From the NCBI GenBank assembly GCA_036435485.1, contig CM071595.1, positions 2,914,001 to 2,978,000 on the forward strand: a DNA stretch of 64,000 nt, written 5' to 3'. Both the position numbers and the translations under genes were made by a program. Origin of the DNA: Saposhnikovia divaricata (Eukaryota; Streptophyta; Magnoliopsida; Apiales; Apiaceae). Of this stretch, positions 51,780 through 61,145 are shown piece by piece (positions within the stretch are counted from its first letter, which is position 1; the number at the start of each line of letters is the position of its first letter). Below the pieces are notes generated by a model, which worked only from the letters and a program-made list of their open reading frames with translations, was not told the DNA's origin and did no database searches.

Positions 51780-54345
51780 AAGGGGTTAATACACGGGATA
51801 TTGTTAAAAATCGGGTCAGACCAATTTGTGGATATTTTTACATATTTTGTTCCTATGGGTTATTGGAATTCAACGAAATTTTATTTGACGTAATTTAGAC
51901 CTGAATCGGAGCTGATATAGTCAAAACTCGGTTTTTGGATAATCCTCAAAGGGGTTAGTACACGGGATATTGTTAAAAATCGAGTCGGACCATTTTAAGG
52001 ATATTTTTAAATATTTTGTTCCTATGGGTTATTGGAATTCAACGAAATTTTATTTGACACAATTCAGACCTGTATCGGAGCTGATATAGTCAAAACTCGG
52101 TTTTTGGATAATCCGCAAAGGGGTTAGTACACGGGAGTGTTAAAAATCGAGTCGGACCATTTTGTGGATATTTTTACATATTTTGTTCCTATGGGTTATT
52201 GGAATTCAACGAAATTTTATTTGACGCAATTCAGACCTGAATCGGAGCTGATATGATCGAAACTCGGTTTTCGGATAATCCTCAAAGTGGTTAGTACACG
52301 GGATATTGTTAAAAATCGAGTCGGACCATTTTGTGGATATTTTTACATATTTTGTTCCTATGGGTTATTGGAATTCAACGAAATTTTATTTGACGCAATT
52401 CAGACCTGAATCGGAGCTGATATGAACGAAACTCGGTTTTCGGATAATCCTCAAAGTGGTTAGTACACGGGATATTGTTAAAAATCGAGTCGGACCATTT
52501 TAAGGATATTTTTACATATTTTGTTCCTATGGGTTATTGCAATTCAACGAAATTTTATTTGACACAATTCAGACCTGAATCGGAGCTGATATGAACGAAA
52601 CTCGGTTTTCGGATAATCCTCAAAGTGGTTAGTACACGGGATATTGTTAAAAATCGAGTCGGACCATTTTAAGGATATTTTTACATATTTTGTTCCTATG
52701 GGTTATTGGAATTCAACGAAATTTTATTTGACGCAATTCAGACCTGAATCGGAGCTGATATGATCGAAACTCGGTTTTCGGATAATCCTCAAAGTGGTTA
52801 GTACACGGGATATTGTTAAAAATCGAGTCGGTCCATTTTGTGGATATTTTTACATATTTTGTTCCTATGGGTTATTGGAATTCAACGAAATTTTATTTGA
52901 CGCAATTCAGACCTGAATCGGAGCTGATATGAACGAAACTCGGTTTTCGGATAATCCTCTAAGTGGTTAGTACACGGGATATTGTTAAAAATCGAGTCGG
53001 ACCATTTTAAGGATATTTTTACATATTTTGTTCCTATGGGTTATTGGAATTCAACGAAATTTTATTTGACACAATTCAGACCTGAATCGGAGCTGATATA
53101 GTCAAAACTCGGTTTTTGGATAATCCTCAAAGGGGTTAGTACACGGGATATTGTTAAAAATAGAGTCGGGCCATTTTGTGGATATTTTAACATATTTTGT
53201 TCCTATGGGTTATTGGAATTCAACAAAATTTTATTTGACGCCGTTCGGACCGGAATCGGAGCTGATATGATCGAAACTCGGTTTTTGGATAATCCTCAAA
53301 GGGGTTAGTACACGGGATATTGTTAAAAATCGAGTCGGACCATTTTGTGGATATTTTTACATATTTTGTTCCTATGGGTTATTGGAATTCAACGAAATTT
53401 TATTTGACGCAATTTAGACCTGAATCGGAGCTGATATGAACGAAACTCGGTTTTCGGATAATCCTCAAAGTGGTTAGTACACGGGATATTGTTAAAAATC
53501 GAGTCGGACCATTTTAAGGATATTTTTACATATTTTGTTCCTATGGGTTATTGGAATTCAACGAAATTTTATTTGACACAATTCAGACCTGAATCGGAGC
53601 TGATATGAACGAAACTCGGTTTTCGGATAATCCTCAAAGTGGTTAGTACACGGGATATTTTTAAAAATTGAGTCGGACCATTTTAAGGATATTTTTACAT
53701 ATTTTGTTCCTATGGGTTATTGGAATTCAACGAAATTTTATTTGACACAATTCAGACCTGAATCGGAGCTGATATAGTCAAAACTCGGTTTTTGGATAAT
53801 CCTCAAAGGGGTTAGTACACGGGATATTGTTAAAAATCGAGTCGGACCATTTTGTGGATATTTTTACATATTTTGTTCCAATGGGTTATTGGAATTCAAC
53901 GAAATTTGACGCAATTCAGACCTGAATCGGAGCTGATATAGTCAAAACTCGGTTTTTGGATAATCCTCAAAGGGGTTAGTACACGGGATATTGTTAAAAA
54001 TCGAGTCGGACCATTTTGTGGATATTTTTACATATTTTGTTCCTATGGGTTATTGGAATTCAACGAAATTTTATTTGACGCAATTCAGACCTGAATCGGA
54101 GCTGATATGAACGAAACTCGGTTTTCGGATAATCCTCAAAGTGGTTAGTACACGGGATATTGTTAAAAATCGAGTCGGACCATTTTAAGGATATTTTTAC
54201 ATATTTTGTTCCTATGGGTTATTGCAATTCAACGAAATTTTATTTGACACAATTCAGACCTGAATCGGAGCTGATATGAACGAAACTCGGTTTTCGGATA
54301 ATCCTCAAAGTGGTTAGTACACGGGATATTGTTAAAAATCGAGTC
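51780..54345 (+). repeat. 2.6-kb block repeated at +4,724 bp (second copy)
   Basis: Counterpart of 47,055-49,620. It starts inside a chimeric monomer: the left part is class B (GCCGTTCGGACCGG, CGGTTTTTGGATAATCC) and the right part class D (GGGGTTAATACACGGG, ATCGGGTCAGACC). The switch lies between about 51,770 and 51,790. This is the cleanest recombination breakpoint in the window, because the D half matches the 47,060 copy and the B half matches the B monomers next to it. Confidence 0.8.
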
Positions 54346-55419
54346 GGACCATTTTGTGGATATTTTTACATATTTTGTTCCTATGGGTTATTGGAATTCA
54401 ACGAAATTTTATTTGACGCAATTCAGACCTGAATCGGAGCTGATATGAACGAAACTCGGTTTTCGGATAATCCTCAAAGTGGTTAGTACACGGGATATTG
54501 TTAAAAATCGAGTCGGACCATTTTAAGGATATTTTTACATATTTTGTTCCTATGGGTTATTGGAATTCAACGAAATTTTATTTGACACAATTCAGACCTG
54601 AATCGGAGCTGATATGAACGAAACTCGGTTTTCGGATAATCCTCAAAGTGGTTAGTACACGGGATATTTTTAAAAATTGAGTCGGACCATTTTAAGGATA
54701 TTTTTACATATTTTGTTCCTATGGGTTATTGGAATTCAACGAAATTTTATTTGACACAATTCAGACCTGAATCGGAGCTGATATAGTCAAAACTCGGTTT
54801 TTGGATAATCCTCAAAGGGGTTAGTACACGGGATATTGTTAAAAATCGAGTCGGACCATTTTGTGGATATTTTTACATATTTTGTTCCAATGGGTTATTG
54901 GAATTCAACGAAATTTGACGCAATTCAGACCTGAATCGGAGCTGATATAGTCAAAACTCGGTTTTTGGATAATCCTCAAAGGGGTTAGTACACGGGATAT
55001 TGTTAAAAATCGAGTCGGACCATTTTGTGGATATTTTTACATATTTTGTTCCTATGGGTTATTGGAATTCAACGAAATTTTATTTGACGCAATTTAGACC
55101 TGAATCGGAGCTGATATGAACGAAACTCGGTTTTCGGATAATCCTCAAAGTGGTTAGTACACGGGATATTGTTAAAAATCGAGTCGGACCATTTTAAGGA
55201 TATTTTTACATATTTTGTTCCTATGGGTTATTGGAATTCAACGAAATTTTATTTGACACAATTCAGACCTGAATCGGAGCTGATATGAACGAAACTCGGT
55301 TTTCGGATAATCCTCAAAGTGGTTAGTACACGGGATATTGTTAAAAATCAAGTCGGAAAATTTAAAGGATATTTTTACATATTTTGTTCCAATGGGTTAT
55401 TGGAATTCAACGAAATTTT

Positions 55420-55960
55420 ATTGGACACAATTCAGACCAGAATCGGAGCTGATATGAACGAAACTCGGTTTTCGGATAATCCTCAAAGTGGTTAGTACAC
55501 GGGATATTGTTAAAAATCGAGTCGGACCATTTTAAGGATATTTTTACATATTTTGTTCCTATGGGTTATTGCAATTCAACGAAATTTTATTTGACACAAT
55601 TCAGACCTGAATCGGAGCTGATATAGTCAAAACTCGGTTTTCGGATAATCCTCAAAGTGGTTAGTACACGGGATATTGTTAAAAATCGAGTCGGACCATT
55701 TTAAGGATATTTTTACATATTTTGTTCCTATGGGTTATTGCAATTCAACGAAATTTTATTTGACACAATTCAGACCTGAATCGGAGCTGATATAGTCAAA
55801 ACTCGGTTTTCGGATAATCCTCAAAGTGGTTAGTACACGGGATATTGTTAAAAATCGAGTCGGACCATTTTAAGGATATTTTTACATATTTTGTTCCTAT
55901 GGGTTATTGGAATTCAACGAAATTTTATTTGACGCAATTCAGACCTGAATCGGAGCAGAT
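55420..55960 (+). repeat. Amplified A/C chimeric monomers
   Basis: Two monomers, near 55,620 and 55,790, combine the class A ATAGTCAAAACTCGG with the class C TTTTCGG and AAAGTGG, and start with TTATTGCAATTC. The same pair recurs near 61,525 and 61,695 and near 63,385 and 63,555. In the rest of the window ATAGTC is nearly always followed by TTTTTGG and AAAGGGG. The chimera is thus a new class that has itself been copied. Confidence 0.8.
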
Positions 55961-57259
55961 ATGAACGAAACTCGGTTTTCGGATAATCCTCAAAGTGGTT
56001 AGTACACGGGATATTTTTAAAAATCGAGTCGGACCATTTTAAGGATATTTTTACATATTTTGTTCCTATGGGTTATTGGAATTCAACGAAATTTTATTTG
56101 ACACAATTCAGACCTGAATCGGAGCTGATATAGTCAAAACTCGGTTCTTGGATAATCCTCAAAGGGGTTAGTACACGGGATATTGTTAAAAATCGAGTCG
56201 GACCATTTTGTGGATATTTTTACATATTTTGTTCCAATGGGTTATTGGAATTCAACGAAATTTTATTTGACGCAATTCAGACCTGAATCGGAGCTGATAT
56301 GAACGAAACTCGGTTTTCGGATAATCCTCAAAGTGGTTAGTACACGGGATATTGTTAAAAATAAAGTCGGACAATTTTAAGGATATTTTTACATATTTTG
56401 TTCCAATGGGTTATTGGAATTCAACGAAATTTTATTGGACACAATTCAGACCTGAATCGGAGCTGATATAGTCAAAACTCGGTTTTTGGATAATCCTCAA
56501 AGGGGTTAGTACACGGGATATTTTTAAAAATCGAGTCGGACCATTTTGTTGATATTTTTACATATTTTGTTCCTATGGGTTATTGGAATTCAACAAAATT
56601 TTATTTGACGCCGTTCGGACCGGAATCGGAGCTGATATGATCGAAACTCGGTTTTTGGATAATCCTCAAAGGGGTTAGTACACGGGATATTGTTAAAAAT
56701 CGAGTCGGACCATTTTGTGGATATTTTTACATATTTTGTTCCTATGGGTTATTGGAATTCAACGAAATTTTATTTGACGCAGTTCGGACCGGAATCGTAG
56801 CTGATATGATCGAAACACAGTTTTCGGAAAATTCTCAAAGGGGTTAATACACGGGATATTGTTAAAAATCGGGTCGGACCAATTTGTGGATATTTTTACA
56901 TATTTTGTTCCTATGGGTTATTGGAATTCAACGAAATTTTATTTGACGTAATTTAGACCTGAATCGGAGCTGATATAGTCAAAACTCGGTTTTTGGATAA
57001 TCCTCAAAGGGGTTAGTACACGGGATATTGTTAAAAATCGAGTCGGACCATTTTAAGGATATTTTTAAATATTTTGTTCCTATGGGTTATTGGAATTCAA
57101 CGAAATTTTATTTGACACAATTCAGACCTGTATCGGAGCTGATATAGTCAAAACTCGGTTTTTGGATAATCCTCAAAGGGGTTAGTACACGGGAGTGTTA
57201 AAAATCGAGTCGGACCATTTTGTGGATATTTTTACATATTTTGTTCCTATGGGTTATTG

Positions 57260-59815
57260 GAATTCAACGAAATTTTATTTGACGCAATTCAGACCTGAAT
57301 CGGAGCTGATATGATCGAAACTCGGTTTTCGGATAATCCTCAAAGTGGTTAGTACACGGGATATTGTTAAAAATCGAGTCGGACCATTTTGTGGATATTT
57401 TTACATATTTTGTTCCTATGGGTTATTGGAATTCAACGAAATTTTATTTGACGCAATTCAGACCTGAATCGGAGCTGATATGAACGAAACTCGGTTTTCG
57501 GATAATCCTCAAAGTGGTTAGTACACGGGATATTGTTAAAAATCGAGTCGGACCATTTTAAGGATATTTTTACATATTTTGTTCCTATGGGTTATTGCAA
57601 TTCAACGAAATTTTATTTGACACAATTCAGACCTGAATCGGAGCTGATATGAACGAAACTTGGTTTTCGGGTAATCCTCAAAGTGGTTAGTACACGGGAT
57701 ATTGTTAAAAATCGAGTCGGACCATTTTAAGGATATTTTTACATATTTTGTTCCTATGGGTTATTGCAATTCAACGAAATTTTATTTGACACAATTCAGA
57801 CCTGAATCGGAGCTGATATGAACGAAACTCGGTTTTCGGATAATCCTCAAAGTGGTTAGTACACGGGATATTGTTAAAAATCGAGTCGGACCATTTTAAG
57901 GATATTTTTACATATTTTGTTCCTATGGGTTATTGGAATTCAACGAAATTTTATTTGACGCAATTCAGACCTGAATCGGAGCTGATATGAACGAAACTCG
58001 GTTTTCGGATAATCCTCTAAGTGGTTAGTACACGGGATATTGTTAAAAATCGAGTCAGACCATTTTAAGGATATTTTTACATATTTTGTTCCTATGGGTT
58101 ATTGGAATTCAACGAAATTTTATTTGACACAATCCAGACCTGAATCGGAGCTGATATAGTCAAAACTCGGTTTTTGGATAATCCTCAAAGGGGTTAGTAC
58201 ACGGGATATTGTTAAAAATCGAGTCGGACAATTTTGTGGATATTTTTACATATTTTGTTCCTATGGGTTATTGGAATTCAACAAAATTTTATTTGACGCC
58301 GTTCGGACCGGAATCGGAGCTGATATGATCGAAACTCGGTTTTTGGATAATCCTCAAAGGGGTTAGTACACGGGATATTGTTAAAAATCGAGTCGGACCA
58401 TTTTGTGGATATTTTTACATATTTTGTTCCTATGGGTTATTGGAATTCAACGAAATTTTATTTGACGCAATTTAGACCTGAATCGGAGCTGATATGAACG
58501 AAACTCGGTTTTCGGATAATCCTCAAAGTGGTTAGTACACGGGATATTGTTAAAAATCGAGTCGGACCATTTTAAGGATATTTTTACATATTTTGTTCCT
58601 ATGGGTTATTGGAATTCAACGAAATTTTATTTGACACAATTCAGACCTGAATCGGAGCTGATATGAACGAAACTCGGTTTTCGGATAATCCTCAAAGTGG
58701 TTAGTACACGGGATATTTTTAAAAATTGAGTCAGACTATTTTAAGGATATTTTTACATATTTTGTTCCTATGGGTTATTGGAATTCAACGAAATTTTATT
58801 TGACACAATTCAGACCTGAATCGGAGCTGATATAGTCAAAACTCGGTTTTTGGATAATCCTCAAAGGGGTTAGTACACGGGATATTGTTAAAAATCGAGT
58901 CGGACCATTTTGTGGATATTTTTACATATTTTGTTCCAATGGGTTATTGGAATTCAACGAAATTTTATTTGACGCAATTCAGACCTGAATCGGAGCTGAT
59001 ATGATCGAAACTCGGTTTTCGGATAATCCTCAAAGTGGTTAGTACACGGGATATTGTTAAAAATCGAGTCGGACCATTTTGTGGATATTTTTACATATTT
59101 TGTTCCTATGGGTTATTGGAATTCAACGAAATTTTATTTGACGCAATTCAGACCTGAATCGGAGCTGATATGAACGAAACTCGGTTTTCGGATAATCCTC
59201 AAAGTGGTTAGTACACGGGATATTGTTAAAAATCGAGTCGGACCATTTTAAGGATATTTTTACATATTTTGTTCCTATGGGTTATTGCAATTCAACGAAA
59301 TTTTATTTGACACAATTCAGACCTGAATCGGAGCTGATATGAACGAAACTTGGTTTTCGGGTAATCCTCAAAGTGGTTAGTACACGGGATATTGTTAAAA
59401 ATCGAGTCGGACCATTTTAAGGATATTTTTACATATTTTGTTCCTATGGGTTATTGCAATTCAACGAAATTTTATTTGACACAATTCAGACCTGAATCGG
59501 AGCTGATATGAACGAAACTCGGTTTTCGGATAATCCTCAAAGTGGTTAGTACACGGGATATTGTTAAAAATCGAGTCGGACCATTTTAAGGATATTTTTA
59601 CATATTTTGTTCCTATGGGTTATTGGAATTCAACGAAATTTTATTTGACGCAATTCAGACCTGAATCGGAGCTGATATGAACGAAACTCGGTTTTCGGAT
59701 AATCCTCTAAGTGGTTAGTACACGGGATATTGTTAAAAATCGAGTCAGACCATTTTAAGGATATTTTTACATATTTTGTTCCTATGGGTTATTGGAATTC
59801 AACGAAATTTTATTT
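57260..59815 (+). repeat. Decamer block copied at a 1,690-bp period
   Basis: The rare AACTTGGTTTTCGGGTAATC at about 57,658 and 59,348, and ATCCTCTAAGTGG at 58,011 and 59,701, are 1,690 bp apart. Copies cover about 57,260-58,125 and 58,950-59,815. They part at ACAATCCAGACC (first) versus ACAATTCAGACC (second). Confidence 0.83.
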
Positions 59816-60149
59816 GACACAATTCAGACCTGAATCGGAGCTGATATAGTCAAAACTCGGTTTTTGGATAATCCTCAAAGGGGTTAGTACACGGGATATT
59901 GTTAAAAATCGAGTCGGACCATTTTGTGGATATTTTTACATATTTTGTTCCAATGGGTTATTGGAATTCAACGAAATTTGACGCAATTCAGACCTGAATC
60001 GGAGCTGATATGAACGAAACTCGGTTTTCGGATAATCCTCAAAGTGGTTAGTACACGGGATATTGTTAAAAATCAAGTCGGACAATTTTAAGGATATTTT
60101 TACATATTTTGTTCCAATGGGTTATTGGAATTCAACGAAATTTTATTGG

Positions 60150-61145
60150 ACGCAATTCAGACCTGAATCGGAGCTGATATGAACGAAACTCGGTTTTCGG
60201 ATAATCCTCTAAGTGGTTAGTACACGGGATATTGTTAAAAATCGAGTCAGACCATTTTAAGGATATTTTTACATATTTTGTTCCTATGGGTTATTGGAAT
60301 TCAACGAAATTTTATTTGACACAATCCAGACCTGAATCGGAGCTGATATAGTCAAAACTCGGTTTTTGGATAATCCTCAAAGGGGTTAGTACACGGGATA
60401 TTGTTAAAAATCGAGTCGGACAATTTTGTGGATATTTTTACATATTTTGTTCCTATGGGTTATTGGAATTCAACAAAATTTTATTTGACGCCGTTCGGAC
60501 CGGAATCGGAGCTGATATGATCGAAACTCGGTTTTTGGATAATCCTCAAAGGGGTTAGTACACGGGATATTGTTAAAAATCGAGTCGGACCATTTTGTGG
60601 ATATTTTTACATATTTTGTTCCTATGGGTTATTGGAATTCAACGAAATTTTATTTGACGCAATTTAGACCTGAATCGGAGCTGATATGAACGAAACTCGG
60701 TTTTCGGATAATCCTCAAAGTGGTTAGTACACGGGATATTGTTAAAAATCGAGTCGGACCATTTTAAGGATATTTTTACATATTTTGTTCCTATGGGTTA
60801 TTGGAATTCAACGAAATTTTATTTGACACAATTCAGACCTGAATCGGAGCTGATATGAACGAAACTCGGTTTTCGGATAATCCTCAAAGTGGTTAGTACA
60901 CGGGATATTTTTAAAAATTGAGTCAGACTATTTTAAGGATATTTTTACATATTTTGTTCCTATGGGTTATTGGAATTCAACGAAATTTTATTTGACACAA
61001 TTCAGACCTGAATCGGAGCTGATATAGTCAAAACTCGGTTTTTGGATAATCCTCAAAGGGGTTAGTACACGGGATATTGTTAAAAATCGAGTCGGACCAT
61101 TTTGTGGATATTTTTACATATTTTGTTCCAATGGGTTATTGGAAT
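60150..61145 (+). repeat. Copy of 57,955-58,955 at +2,191 bp
   Basis: ATCCTCTAAGTGG (58,011 and 60,202), ACAATCCAGACC, GTCGGACAATTTTGTGG and TTGAGTCAGACTATTTT occur in both in the same order, 2,191 bp apart. The copies part near 58,955 and 61,150, where this one enters the 5-bp-deleted monomer GAAATTTGACGC and the other keeps the full GAAATTTTATTTGACGC. Confidence 0.82.
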
